The position numbers and the translations under genes were made by a program. From Rhizobiales bacterium 65-79 (GTDB lineage: Bacteria; Pseudomonadota; Alphaproteobacteria; Rhizobiales; Rhizobiaceae), in assembly GCA_001896885.1 (NCBI GenBank), contig MKRJ01000034.1, forward strand, positions 94,223-158,222: DNA of 64,000 bases, read 5' to 3'. Each line of letters opens with the position of its first letter. Within the stretch, counting starts at the first letter, position 1. Positions 8,198 to 16,383 of the stretch are shown piece after piece. The notes beneath the pieces are model-generated. The model was not told where the DNA came from and ran no database searches. It was given only the letters and a program-made list of their open reading frames with translations.

Positions 8198-9289
8198 ATG
8201 TCGGTAATCGCGTCCGCCATCGGTCCTGCCCGGGCGCCCGCCAAGATCAATCTTGCGCTCCATGTCGTCGGGCAGCGCGACGATGGCTATCATCTCCTCG
8301 AAAGCCTCATCGTCTTCACGCGGTTCGGAGACCGGGTGACCGTCGGCCGCGCCGAAGCCGATCAATTCGTCGTGACCGGACCCTATGGCTCGGCGGTCCC
8401 GACCGACGGAAGCAATCTCGTCCTGCGGGCGCGGGATGCATTGCGCCCGGCCCTGCCCCGGGGCGCGGGCTTTCCGGTCTCCATTTCGCTCGAAAAGAAC
8501 CTGCCGCCCGCCTCCGGCATGGGCGGCGGGTCGAGCGACGCGGCCGCGACGCTGAAAGGGCTGGCCGGACTTTGGGGCACGCACAGGGTCTTACTGGAGA
8601 AGATCGGCCTGTCGCTCGGGGCCGATGTGCCGATGTGCCTGTCGCCGTTGCCGGCATTGGTGTCGGGCATCGGGGAAAAGGTCGGGCGGCTGCCCTCCTT
8701 TCCGCCGCTCTTCATCGTGCTTGTGAATCCCGGCGTGGAAGTCTCGACTCCGGCAGTGTTTTCCCGGCTTAAGACGAAAAACAATGCAGGGTTGGGATGG
8801 CCGGTTTCCGGCGACCGCAGTGTCATCGCATCCAAAGATACCCCCACCCCTGGCCTCTCCCCACAAGGGACAGGGGAACTTTGTGTCGGCGCGGCCCAGC
8901 GCCAAAATTCAACGGTCTTGGCCGAGGGATCGGAGACGGCGTCTCCTTCCACCCCGTTCGCCCCCTCGTCCGGAGGTGACGGGGGTGGAGGCAACGGGCC
9001 GCTCAAATCCCGGGAAGCGCTTTACGCATGGCTCGGCAAAACACGCAACGACCTGCAGGCGCCGGCGCTGGAACTCGCTCCGGTCATCGGCACCACACTC
9101 GAGGCGCTCCGCGCGACGCAAGCGCGGTTCGTGCGCATGTCGGGCTCCGGCGCGACCTGCTTCGGGCTATACGACACCAAGGAAGGGGCGGAGGCGGCCG
9201 CGGCGGAAATCCGGCGCGTACAGCCGCGCTGGTTCGTCGTGGCCACCGAGACTTTTGCGGCTTCAGGAGAGGACAATGGCGGGAATTGA
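8198..9289 (+). CDS. ispE: 4-diphosphocytidyl-2-C-methyl-D-erythritol kinase with an internal insertion
   Basis: GHMP kinase of the MEP isoprenoid pathway, phosphorylating CDP-methylerythritol. Recognised from ARAPAKINLALHVVGQRDDGYHLLESL, the ATP-binding loop PPASGMGGGSSDAAATL, SLGADVPMCL, and the C-terminal MSGSGATCFGLY. The family is usually about 290 residues; this frame encodes 363. The excess is a low-complexity Thr/Ser/Pro/Gly stretch between VFSRLKTKN and LKSREALYAWL that coincides with GC-rich hairpins, an in-frame repeat insertion between the two kinase lobes. All catalytic motifs remain. The stop is 14 bases inside the next gene. Confidence 0.93.
   Translation: MSVIASAIGPARAPAKINLALHVVGQRDDGYHLLESLIVFTRFGDRVTVGRAEADQFVVTGPYGSAVPTDGSNLVLRARDALRPALPRGAGFPVSISLEKNLPPASGMGGGSSDAAATLKGLAGLWGTHRVLLEKIGLSLGADVPMCLSPLPALVSGIGEKVGRLPSFPPLFIVLVNPGVEVSTPAVFSRLKTKNNAGLGWPVSGDRSVIASKDTPTPGLSPQGTGELCVGAAQRQNSTVLAEGSETASPSTPFAPSSGGDGGGGNGPLKSREALYAWLGKTRNDLQAPALELAPVIGTTLEALRATQARFVRMSGSGATCFGLYDTKEGAEAAAAEIRRVQPRWFVVATETFAASGEDNGGN
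8839..8997. repeat. Composite palindromic repeat nested in ispE
   Basis: Three inverted repeats occupy the extra segment of ispE: a C-rich/G-rich pair around CCTCTCCCC-ACAAGGGACAGGGG (8853-8876), GGAGAC (8932-8937)/GTCTCC (8941-8946), and CCACCCC (8949-8955)/GGGGTGG (8982-8988). They resemble intergenic rhizobial palindromes, yet the reading frame stays open throughout. Boundaries are approximate. Confidence 0.7.
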
Positions 9290-9824
9290 CGAGAAACGCT
9301 CCTTCATCCCGGTCGGCTTCGCCGTGCTCACCGTCTCCGACACGCGCTCGCTCGCCGAGGACAAATCCGGGCAGACGCTCGCGGACCGCATCGAGGCCGC
9401 CGGCCATCGGCTCATACATCGCGCCATCGTACGCGACGATGCCGAGGCGATCCGGCAGGCCGTGCGGGATTGGACGGCCGATCCCGACGTCGACGCCATC
9501 CTGACGACCGGCGGCACCGGCTTCACGGGCCGCGACGTGACGCCGGAAGCGCTGGAACCGCTCTTCGACAAGCGCATGGACGGCTTCTCTTCCGTCTTCC
9601 ACCGCATCTCGTTCGACAAGATCGGCGTCTCCACCATCCAGTCGCGCGCCACCGCCGGCCTGATCGGCACGACTTTCGTGTTCGTGCTGCCCGGCTCTCC
9701 CGGCGCCTGCAAGGACGCCTGGGACGGCATATTGCAGGCACAGTTCGACTACCGGCACATGCCCTGCAATTTCGTGGAAATCATGCCGCGCCTCGACGAG
9801 CACCTGAAGCGCGGGAAGGGCTGA
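9276..9824 (+). CDS. moaB: MoaB-type molybdopterin cofactor protein
   Basis: A 182-residue MoaB/Mog family protein. It shows FAVLTVSDTRSLAEDKSGQTLADRI, the MPT-binding TTGGTGFTGRDVTPEAL and the PGSPGACKDAW loop near the C-terminus. The fold binds molybdopterin and the family adenylylates it or assists in molybdenum cofactor synthesis; MoaB is the better match than MogA by length and motifs. The ATG at 9276 has AGGAGA upstream and overlaps the ispE end by 14 bases. The window also holds a molybdopterin oxidoreductase at 29175, a possible client. Confidence 0.9.
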   Translation: MAGIDEKRSFIPVGFAVLTVSDTRSLAEDKSGQTLADRIEAAGHRLIHRAIVRDDAEAIRQAVRDWTADPDVDAILTTGGTGFTGRDVTPEALEPLFDKRMDGFSSVFHRISFDKIGVSTIQSRATAGLIGTTFVFVLPGSPGACKDAWDGILQAQFDYRHMPCNFVEIMPRLDEHLKRGKG

Positions 9825-9872
9825 AGGCGAAGCAGAGCGTTTGGCCCTATAGGCACGGCCTTTTCCTCTTCG

Positions 9873-10013
9873 TCATCCCAGGGCGAAGCCGCTCGCGACG
9901 CTCACCCATGGATCCTCGCGGCTCTCTGCAGTTCGCTTCCTCGAAGGGTAATTTGAAACGCATTCGACCCCGGCCCTGCGCCTTCTGCGCGACCCTCCCC
10001 GCAAGGGGAAGGG
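9873..10013. repeat. Intergenic palindromic repeat cluster
   Basis: The gap of 275 bases between moaB and the radical SAM gene holds no gene. It contains a CATCCCAGGGCGAAG...CCATGGATCC segment (about 9874-9914), which I recall as a recurrent rhizobial intergenic repeat. It also holds the hairpin ACCCTCCCC-GCA-AGGGGAAGGGT at 9991-10013, the same type of C-rich palindrome seen inside glyQ and ispE. Confidence 0.5.
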
Positions 10014-10099
10014 TGAAGCGGGTTGCATAAAGTTCTTGATTTGTTCTCATCGACGCCCTAGGAATAATTTCATGAACGCGGCCGATTCGACCGGCCGTC

Positions 10100-11275
10100 A
10101 TGGACACCCGAGAGGCCGAAATGGAACCCATCGCACGCGCGGATGTTGCCGCCTTCAGGAAGGGAGGCGTGCCCTTGGCCAATGCCCTCATCGAGCATAG
10201 CGGCGTCCGTATCGACGCCGAGCGGCGGCGCGGACGCGGGGCCGGCGTCAATCCGTCGGGCCGTTTCGAGCCGGTCAGCCGGCATGTGTTCGACGACGGC
10301 TGGGAGACGATGGAGGAACTGCCGCCCTTCAAGACCGAGGTGCAGGTCGAGAAGCCGCGCACGATCATCACCCGCAACGAATCGCCCGACATCTCCTTCG
10401 ACCGCTCGATCAATCCATACCGGGGCTGCGAGCATGGCTGCGTCTATTGCTTCGCGCGGCCGACGCACGCCTATATGGGCCTGTCGCCTGGGCTCGATTT
10501 CGAATCGAAGCTGTTCGCCAAGCCGGATGCGGCGAAGCTTCTGGAGCGGGAACTGGCGAAGGAGGGCTACCAGCCGAAGATCATCGCCATCGGCACCAAC
10601 ACCGATCCCTATCAGCCGATCGAGAAGAAATGGCGCATCATGCGCGAGATCCTGGAGGTGCTGGAGGCCTATAACCATCCGGTCGGGATCGTCACCAAGT
10701 CGGCGCTGGTGGCGCGCGACATCGACATATTGTCGCGCATGGCGGAAAAGGGCCTCGCCAAGGTGGCGCTTTCGGTGACGAGCCTCGACCGGACGCTGGC
10801 GCGCACGATGGAGCCGCGCGCGGCGACGCCGCCCAAGCGGCTGGAGACGATCCGGAAGCTCGCGGAGGCCGGCATTCCCGCGTCGGTCATGGTGGCGCCG
10901 ATCGTTCCGGGCCTCACCGACCAGGAGATCGAACGCATACTGGATTCGGCGCGGGCGGCCGGCGCGCGCGAGGCGGGCTATGTCATCCTGCGCCTGCCGC
11001 TGGAGGTCAGCCCGATCTTCAAGGACTGGCTGCTCAGGCATTATCCCGACCGCTACCGGCACGTGCTTTCGCTGGTGCGTTCGATGCGCGGCGGCAAGGA
11101 TTACGATTCGGAATGGGGCAAGCGCATGAAGGGCAACGGCCCTTATGCCTGGCAGATCGGCCGGCGCTTCGAACTCGCCGCGCGCAAGCTAGGCCTCAAT
11201 CTGGAAAGGACGAAATTGAGGACCGACCTCTTCAAGGCGCCGAAAGGAGCCGGCGAGCAGTTGATGCTTCTCTAG
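10100..11275 (+). CDS. PA0069-family radical SAM protein (SplB-like)
   Basis: A 391-residue radical SAM protein. The [4Fe-4S] cluster motif is CEHGCVYCFAR (CxxxCxxC), within SINPYRGCEHGCVYC, a signature of the SplB-related PA0069 family. GTNTDPYQPIEKKW and VAPIVPGLTDQEIERIL are further family blocks. The reaction is not known for this group; it is related to spore photoproduct lyase but found in non-spore-formers. An ATG at 10121 with GAGAGG upstream is an alternative start in the same frame. Confidence 0.88.
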   Translation: MDTREAEMEPIARADVAAFRKGGVPLANALIEHSGVRIDAERRRGRGAGVNPSGRFEPVSRHVFDDGWETMEELPPFKTEVQVEKPRTIITRNESPDISFDRSINPYRGCEHGCVYCFARPTHAYMGLSPGLDFESKLFAKPDAAKLLERELAKEGYQPKIIAIGTNTDPYQPIEKKWRIMREILEVLEAYNHPVGIVTKSALVARDIDILSRMAEKGLAKVALSVTSLDRTLARTMEPRAATPPKRLETIRKLAEAGIPASVMVAPIVPGLTDQEIERILDSARAAGAREAGYVILRLPLEVSPIFKDWLLRHYPDRYRHVLSLVRSMRGGKDYDSEWGKRMKGNGPYAWQIGRRFELAARKLGLNLERTKLRTDLFKAPKGAGEQLMLL

Positions 11276-11441
11276 GAATTTTCGCCTGCCGCCATGACAC
11301 GGATGCCATCCATCGGCGGCATCATCATCCTCTTCCCGTCCCGCCTGTTTCCCTCACAGGCGACGGTGCCTTCCCCGCGGCCGCCCCAACCGCCGGGAAG
11401 GGGTTGCGGAGAATCGGGGCGGATGCGACCATCGCCGCACA

Positions 11442-12137
11442 ATGGCTCCTTCGCGCTCCGATTCTCCGCTTTTGTTCGACACCCGGTTCACGCCGGATTT
11501 CTCGATGGAAAGACGCGCGAAGCGGCGCGGCCTCTGGCCGGTGGCGGGCCTCGACGAGGCCGGTCGCGGGCCGCTGGCGGGGCCCGTGGCGGCCGCCGCG
11601 GTGATCCTCGATCCGAAGCGGATCCCGGAGGGCCTCGACGATTCGAAGCGGCTGACGGCGCCGGAGCGCGAGGCGCTCTTCGCAGAGATCCTGGCGAACG
11701 CGCTCGCCGTCTCGGTGGCGTCGGTCTCGGCCGGAGGCATAGATCGGCGCAACATCCTCAGGGCCAGCCTCGAAGCGATGCGGCGGGCGCTCGTCGGGCT
11801 CTCGATCGTGCCGAAGCTCGCGCTGGCCGACGGGCGCGACGTGCCGCCAGGCCTCCCCTGCCCCGGCGAGGCCGTGGTGAAGGGCGACCAGCGCTCGCAG
11901 TCGATCGCCGCGGCGTCGATCGTCGCCAAGGTGACGCGCGACCGCATGATGGCGCAGGCCGGACGCGTGCATACGAAATTCAGCTTCGGCCTGCATATGG
12001 GCTACGCGACGGTCCGCCACCGCGCCGAGATCGCCGACCATGGTCCGCTGCCCCGGCTGCACCGCACTTCCTTCGCGCCGTTCCGCCTGGAGACGGTGGA
12101 GATCGAGGTCGAAGAGGAACTGGTCCTCACGGAATGA
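11442..12137 (+). CDS. rnhB: Ribonuclease HII
   Basis: RNase HII, which nicks at ribonucleotides in DNA and removes RNA from hybrids. The active-site residues are visible: Asp and Glu in [14 protein letters not shown], Asp in [10 protein letters not shown], and the downstream Asp in KVTRDRMM, with the GD in [19 protein letters not shown]. Length 231 residues, normal. The N-terminus ([25 protein letters not shown]) is typical of alphaproteobacterial RNase HII. It converges on the ATP synthase operon. Confidence 0.95.
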   Translation: MAPSRSDSPLLFDTRFTPDFSMERRAKRRGLWPVAGLDEAGRGPLAGPVAAAAVILDPKRIPEGLDDSKRLTAPEREALFAEILANALAVSVASVSAGGIDRRNILRASLEAMRRALVGLSIVPKLALADGRDVPPGLPCPGEAVVKGDQRSQSIAAASIVAKVTRDRMMAQAGRVHTKFSFGLHMGYATVRHRAEIADHGPLPRLHRTSFAPFRLETVEIEVEEELVLTE

Positions 12138-12197
12138 TAAAGCCGCCCCGGCTGGACCGGCGCAGCTTCGGCATTCCCGAACATCGATACGGCCAGA

Positions 12198-12236
12198 GCA
12201 AATTCAGGCCAGATTAAACCGTCTGCCGGAATTTGC
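12198..12236. terminator. Inverted repeat between converging rnhB and atpF
   Basis: GCAAATTC (12198-12205) and GAATTTGC (12229-12236) are perfect inverted arms in the 100-base gap between the two converging genes. They could act as a bidirectional hairpin or belong to a dispersed AT-armed palindrome of these genomes. There is no long T-run. Confidence 0.4.
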
Positions 12237-12237
12237 C

Positions 12238-12729
12238 CTAGTTGAGCTTCGATTTCAGCGCCTGCAGCGAGGATTTGAAGAGGTCCGCGGCCTTACCGGC
12301 ATCGACCTTGGCGGCTATGGTCGTACGCGCGGCCTCGACGGCGATGTCGGCGGCAAGCGAACGCACCTCGTTGACGGCGTCGCGCTCGGCCTGGGCGATC
12401 TTCTGCTCGGCCGAGGCGGTGCGGCGCGCGACATAGTCCTCGGCCTTGGCCTTGGCGTCCTCGACGAAAAGCTCCGCCTCGCGCTTGGCGGCGGTCAGGA
12501 TGTCGGCGGCTTCCGCCTCCGCCTCCTTGCGCTTCTTCTGGTATTCGGCGAGCAGCGATTTCGCCTCGTCGCGTAGCCGCTTGGCTTCGTCGAGTTCGTC
12601 GCTGATGCGCTTCGCCCGCTCGTCCAGCGACTTCGCCAGCATCACCGGCGCCTTTATGTAGACGGCGATGCCCAAGAAGATGAGAAGGCCGATCAGCGCC
12701 CAGAGCGTGGCCCAGGATGTGGCGTCCAT
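12238..12729 (-). CDS. atpF: F-type ATP synthase subunit b
   Basis: Subunit b of the F0 sector, forming part of the peripheral stalk that holds F1 to the membrane subunit a. One N-terminal transmembrane helix (WATLWALIGLLIFLGIAVYI) is followed by a long charged coiled coil rich in Ala, Lys and Glu. Length 163 residues. It is last of the five-gene atpI-B-E-F'-F group, six bases after the b' gene. Two b-type genes in tandem are usual for alphaproteobacteria. Confidence 0.93.
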   Translation of the reverse strand: MDATSWATLWALIGLLIFLGIAVYIKAPVMLAKSLDERAKRISDELDEAKRLRDEAKSLLAEYQKKRKEAEAEAADILTAAKREAELFVEDAKAKAEDYVARRTASAEQKIAQAERDAVNEVRSLAADIAVEAARTTIAAKVDAGKAADLFKSSLQALKSKLN

Positions 12730-12735
12730 TTCCTG

Positions 12736-13308
12736 CTACTCCCTCGCCGCCTTGACAGCGGCGGCGATATCCGATTTCGGCGCCGGGCCGCCGAGCAGCC
12801 GCTCGACGATGTGCGCGGCGGTCTCCTCGGCGATGGAGCCGACATCCTTCATGGCGGAAGCCTTGACCGAGGCGATCCGTTTCTCGGAGTCGGCGAGTTT
12901 CGCCTCGAGGCTTGCCTCGACCTTCCGGCGGTCGTCCTCGGCCTTCGCCCTCGCCTCGTCGCGCGCCTTGGTGGCGATCTCGTGCGCGTGGGCGCGTGCG
13001 TCGGCGAGTTCCTGCTCGTAGGCGGCGATCGCGGCGTCCGCCTCCTCCTTCATGCGCGCCGCCTCCTCGAGATTGCCGGCGATGGTATGGCGGCGATGCT
13101 CGAGCGTACTGCCGATCTGCGGCATCAGCACGCGCTTCACGAAGACATAGAAGGCGATGAAGGTTATCGCCAGCCAGAGGATCTGCGAAGGAAAGAATTG
13201 CGGATCGAACGGCGGAAAGGCCTCGTTGCCGCCATGCGCGGCAACGCCCTCATGCGCTTCCGTTGCGGACGGCGCGGTGGTCTGCGCGTATGCGGAGGTC
13301 ACGAACAT
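12736..13308 (-). CDS. atpF': F-type ATP synthase subunit b'
   Basis: Second b-type stalk subunit, forming a heterodimer with AtpF. It has a 50-residue N-terminal extension beginning MFVTSAYAQTTAPSATEAHEG, the transmembrane helix FFPSQILWLAITFIAFYVFVKRVL, and a charged coiled coil through to VERLLGG near the end. The His-rich extension and the RVLMPQIG motif are typical of b'. GGAAG precedes the ATG. It sits 65 bases after atpE. Confidence 0.93.
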   Translation of the reverse strand: MFVTSAYAQTTAPSATEAHEGVAAHGGNEAFPPFDPQFFPSQILWLAITFIAFYVFVKRVLMPQIGSTLEHRRHTIAGNLEEAARMKEEADAAIAAYEQELADARAHAHEIATKARDEARAKAEDDRRKVEASLEAKLADSEKRIASVKASAMKDVGSIAEETAAHIVERLLGGPAPKSDIAAAVKAARE

Positions 13309-13373
13309 GCTGCGATCTTCCTATCGGAAAGGGCGGCCGCCTGGAGCGCGGCCGCGCCAGCGCCCGGCTTTCT

Positions 13374-13601
13374 TCAGAACGTGAAGAGGAGCAGGAGCGC
13401 GATCAGCAGTGCGAAAATGCCGAGCGCCTCGGTCACCGCGAAGCCGAAGATCAGCCGGCCGAACTGGCCGTCGGCGGCCGACGGGTTGCGCAGCGCGCCC
13501 TGGAGATACTGGCCAAAGAGGTTGCCGACGCCGATGCCGGCGGCTCCCGTACCGATAGCGGCGATGCCCGCGCCGATCAACTTTGCTGCTTCCGCGTCCA
13601 T
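13374..13601 (-). CDS. atpE: F-type ATP synthase subunit c
   Basis: The 75-residue proteolipid whose ring rotates as protons pass. Two membrane hairpin helices are visible, with the polar loop region [16 protein letters not shown] between them and the proton-binding Glu in [20 protein letters not shown]. The ATG at 13601 gives [19 protein letters not shown]; the open frame upstream is not coding. A Glu (not Asp) carboxylate and H+ rather than Na+ specificity fit this lineage. Confidence 0.96.
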   Translation of the reverse strand: MDAEAAKLIGAGIAAIGTGAAGIGVGNLFGQYLQGALRNPSAADGQFGRLIFGFAVTEALGIFALLIALLLLFTF

Positions 13602-13681
13602 GTTATGCTCCTTCTCGATCTGGTGAAACGTTGCGGATGGAATTGGCGGGGGTTCCCGCCGGTGACTGCCCAAATGGTGAA

Positions 13682-14446
13682 CTAGTGGCCAGGATGGATG
13701 GCGTCGTTGATATAGATGCAGGCCAGCATGGCGAACACATAGGCCTGCAGCGCCGCGATCAGGATTTCCAGCGCGCTAAGACCGATCACCATGACGAGCG
13801 GCAGGATCGCGCCGGCGATGCCGAGCGCACCGAGCGTGCCGAGCGAAAAGACGAACCCGGCGAAGACCTTGATGGTGATGTGGCCGGCAAGCATGTTGGC
13901 GAAAAGTCGGACGGAGTGGCTGACCGGGCGCGTGAAGAAGGAGATGATCTCGATCGCGACGACCAGAGGCAGGATGACGACCGGTATGCCCGAGGGCACG
14001 AACAGCTTGAAGAAATGAAGGCCGTGGCGAACGAGGCCCGCGATCATCACCATGAAGAAGACGACGAGCGCCAATGTGACGGTGATGACGATCTGGCTGG
14101 TTATCGTCGGGAAATAGGGGAACATCCCGACCAGGTTGGCGACCAGCAGGAACATGAACAGCGCGAAGATGAAGGGAAAGAACCGCATCCCCTCATTGCC
14201 GGCCGAATCCTTCAGCATGGCGGCGGAGAACTCGTAGCACATCTCGGCGATGGACTGGGCCCTGCCCGGGATCACACGGCGCGACGCCGTGGCGAGATAA
14301 AGCCCGCCGCCGGCGAGCAGAACCACGATGACCATGAAAAGCGCGTAGTTGGTGAACGACAGGTCGTAGCCGCCGACGTGAATCGGCACCAGCGTGTTGA
14401 TATGGAACTGGTGTATCGGGTCAACCTTGTCGGCGGCCAATTTCAA
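13682..14446 (-). CDS. atpB: F-type ATP synthase subunit a
   Basis: Subunit a, the stator half of the proton channel. The essential arginine is in [23 protein letters not shown], and the C-terminal helix ends [22 protein letters not shown] as expected. At 254 residues with five to six hydrophobic helices it is normal. The N-terminus, [16 protein letters not shown], is typical of rhizobial AtpB. It follows atpI by 36 bases. Confidence 0.96.
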   Translation of the reverse strand: MKLAADKVDPIHQFHINTLVPIHVGGYDLSFTNYALFMVIVVLLAGGGLYLATASRRVIPGRAQSIAEMCYEFSAAMLKDSAGNEGMRFFPFIFALFMFLLVANLVGMFPYFPTITSQIVITVTLALVVFFMVMIAGLVRHGLHFFKLFVPSGIPVVILPLVVAIEIISFFTRPVSHSVRLFANMLAGHITIKVFAGFVFSLGTLGALGIAGAILPLVMVIGLSALEILIAALQAYVFAMLACIYINDAIHPGH

Positions 14447-14482
14447 TCCTCGTCGTTACCGGCCGCAAGCGGCCCTACCCGT

Positions 14483-14899
14483 TCAGTCCGGCGAGCGCCT
14501 GTCGGCCTTGCCGTCATCCTTGCCGGAACCGGATATCCTGGGCTCGGCCACCATTCCGGCCGAGCGGAGGATACTCAGGATCCCGGCGCAAAAGCCCAGG
14601 AGAAGGAAGACGATCAACCCCCAGGGCGACGTGCCCGCAAAACGATCGATCACCCAACCGATTGCCGCGCCGAAAAGGATGCCGGCAATGAATTCGCCGG
14701 AAAGCCTCAGCGCGGCGGCGTAACCGCTCGCAATTCCCGACTTCGCCGGCCTCTCGTCCCGCGTCTCCTGCCGCTCCCGCGCGAGTGCGCGATCGAGCTG
14801 CCGGCGACGGCGGTCCAGTTCGCTGTCGCTGACCTCGGATGGGCGCCTGTCGCCGGGGCCGTTTCCGCCGGTCTCATCGGGCCTCTCCGATCCCGCCAT
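14483..14899 (-). CDS. atpI: ATP synthase accessory protein I
   Basis: A 138-residue AtpI homologue, which assists assembly of the c-ring. The hydrophilic N-terminal half is charged (RRRRQLDRALARERQETRDERPAKSG); the C-terminal half has two helices, SGEFIAGILFGAAIGWVIDRFAG and WGLIVFLLLGFCAGILSILRSAGM. The ATG at 14899 is preceded by GGAGG. It is the first gene of the operon, and the promoter lies about 55 bases upstream. Confidence 0.9.
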   Translation of the reverse strand: MAGSERPDETGGNGPGDRRPSEVSDSELDRRRRQLDRALARERQETRDERPAKSGIASGYAAALRLSGEFIAGILFGAAIGWVIDRFAGTSPWGLIVFLLLGFCAGILSILRSAGMVAEPRISGSGKDDGKADRRSPD

Positions 14900-14953
14900 G
14901 AAACCTCCGCACCCGGTCAGGCGCACAATCGGGCCTGCCGCAAAGTCGGGCGC

Positions 14954-14982
14954 AACATAGTTTGAGCACCGAAGCCAGTCAA
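14954..14982 (-). promoter_or_regulatory. Sigma-70 type promoter of the atp operon
   Basis: On the minus strand, TTGACT (14982-14977) and TATGTT (14959-14954) are separated by exactly 17 bases, 55 bases upstream of the atpI start. The match to the -35/-10 consensus and the position make this a convincing housekeeping promoter. Confidence 0.7.
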
Positions 14983-15115
14983 GCCGGGCCACGGTATATC
15001 AACTGAACCAGATTATTCTTTTATTTCAGCTAGTTACTCTAGTGCGACAAAGCGCCATGCCGCAACGGCGATCCGGTCGTGGGGAATCCTCGCCGGCCCG
15101 CAGCGCCACGGACCC

Positions 15116-16297
15116 TCAGTCCCAGCCGCCATTATAGGTGCGGTAGAAGATGTGATCGCCGATCTTCTTCATCTTTTCCATGGCGCGCGCCCAGCGGGGA
15201 TGAACGTAGGTCGCGTGGTAATGCGTGGACGAGCCCACGTCCGGCAGCCAGATCCTGCCCGCCGTCACGGCCATGGCCACATCCTCGGCGATCGTCCATG
15301 CGCGCTTGTCGGCGATGCGCTCCCTGACGCCGTCGCAGGCGAAGGAGAACTGGCAGCCGTTTCGCCAGTCCTTGTTCTGATAGACCACGCCGCAGACCGT
15401 GTTGGGATAGGCCGGATTGCGCACGCGGTTGAGGATGACCTGGGCGACGGCGGCCTGTCCCTTCACCGGTTCGCCGCGCGCCTCGAAATACACGCCGGCG
15501 GCCAGGCATTGCTGTTCGCCCTTGGAGAAGACGGAGGCGGGAAGCGGACTGCTGACCCAGGAATGATCGCCGGGTTCCATGGGCGGGATGAAGCGGCCGG
15601 CGTTCGGATCCTCGTCCTTCAGGAGGGATTCGAAAGGCGACTTCTTCTCATAGTCTGGTTTCGCGGACGCATAGGCCAGGACGTCGGGATGGTCGTTGTT
15701 GACGAGCGCCGCGACCATGGCCGGCAGGCCGGCGGCCGGACCCCGACGGATCTTGAGATGGAAGGCTTCGGCGATCTGGATTTCCTTGCCCTTGATCGCC
15801 GGCTTGGCGAAAGCCATCTTCAGGTCGCCTTGAAGCGAGGGGTCCATCAGCGAACTCTGTCGCTCCAGCACCGTTCCGGCGTTGAACGCCTTCGGCGGCG
15901 CGACAGGGACGACCCCGACCACGCGAGCGCCCTTCTCGCGACGGTTTATCCGCTCCTCGTCCGGTATCGAATTCGCGGCCCCGTTCTTCGAGATGAACGC
16001 CACCTGCCCGATGCCGGGCGCCTCGATGCCGGCGCCGGAGAACAGACGCGTCGCCGCGTCGTCGGCGGCGAAACGCATGTCGGCCTGCTGGATCGAGCCG
16101 ACGGCCGACTTCTCGATATAGGCGTCCCAGCGGGCGCCGGGCCTGTCGGGGCCGGAAAGCAGGCTGACGATATCCTGGCGCGCCGCAACCGTGGGGAAGC
16201 CTATCCAGATGGCGAGGCCGAGAACGAAGGGCGAAAGGAGAGCGTGATCGCGGCCCAGATGACGCAGCCGCAGCATGACCCCAGAACGCACGGACAC
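15116..16297 (-). CDS. SleB-type cell wall hydrolase
   Basis: A 393-residue protein with an N-terminal membrane or signal segment (LLSPFVLGLAIWIGFPTVAA), a long linker region, and a C-terminal Hydrolase_2/SleB domain from about residue 260. Visible motifs are CLAAGVYFEARGEPVKGQAAVAQVILNRV (with the catalytic-type Glu), CGVVYQN, CQFSFACDG and STHYHATYVHPRWA. The family cleaves peptidoglycan; in non-spore-formers it is linked to wall remodelling. The gene stands alone, divergent from nothing, downstream of der in the minus direction. Confidence 0.85.
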   Translation of the reverse strand: MSVRSGVMLRLRHLGRDHALLSPFVLGLAIWIGFPTVAARQDIVSLLSGPDRPGARWDAYIEKSAVGSIQQADMRFAADDAATRLFSGAGIEAPGIGQVAFISKNGAANSIPDEERINRREKGARVVGVVPVAPPKAFNAGTVLERQSSLMDPSLQGDLKMAFAKPAIKGKEIQIAEAFHLKIRRGPAAGLPAMVAALVNNDHPDVLAYASAKPDYEKKSPFESLLKDEDPNAGRFIPPMEPGDHSWVSSPLPASVFSKGEQQCLAAGVYFEARGEPVKGQAAVAQVILNRVRNPAYPNTVCGVVYQNKDWRNGCQFSFACDGVRERIADKRAWTIAEDVAMAVTAGRIWLPDVGSSTHYHATYVHPRWARAMEKMKKIGDHIFYRTYNGGWD

Positions 16298-16383
16298 TCT
16301 CCAGAACGCGACAATTCGACTGGATTGGAGAATGATGCATTAACCTTGACGGCGGGTTAATGCGGGCCGCATTCCAGGCTGCC

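Noticed and set aside
13583-14965. A 460-codon open frame on the plus strand
   Set aside because: It runs antisense to atpB and atpI, which are unmistakable; the translation is charged low complexity (His, Glu, Asp, Arg).
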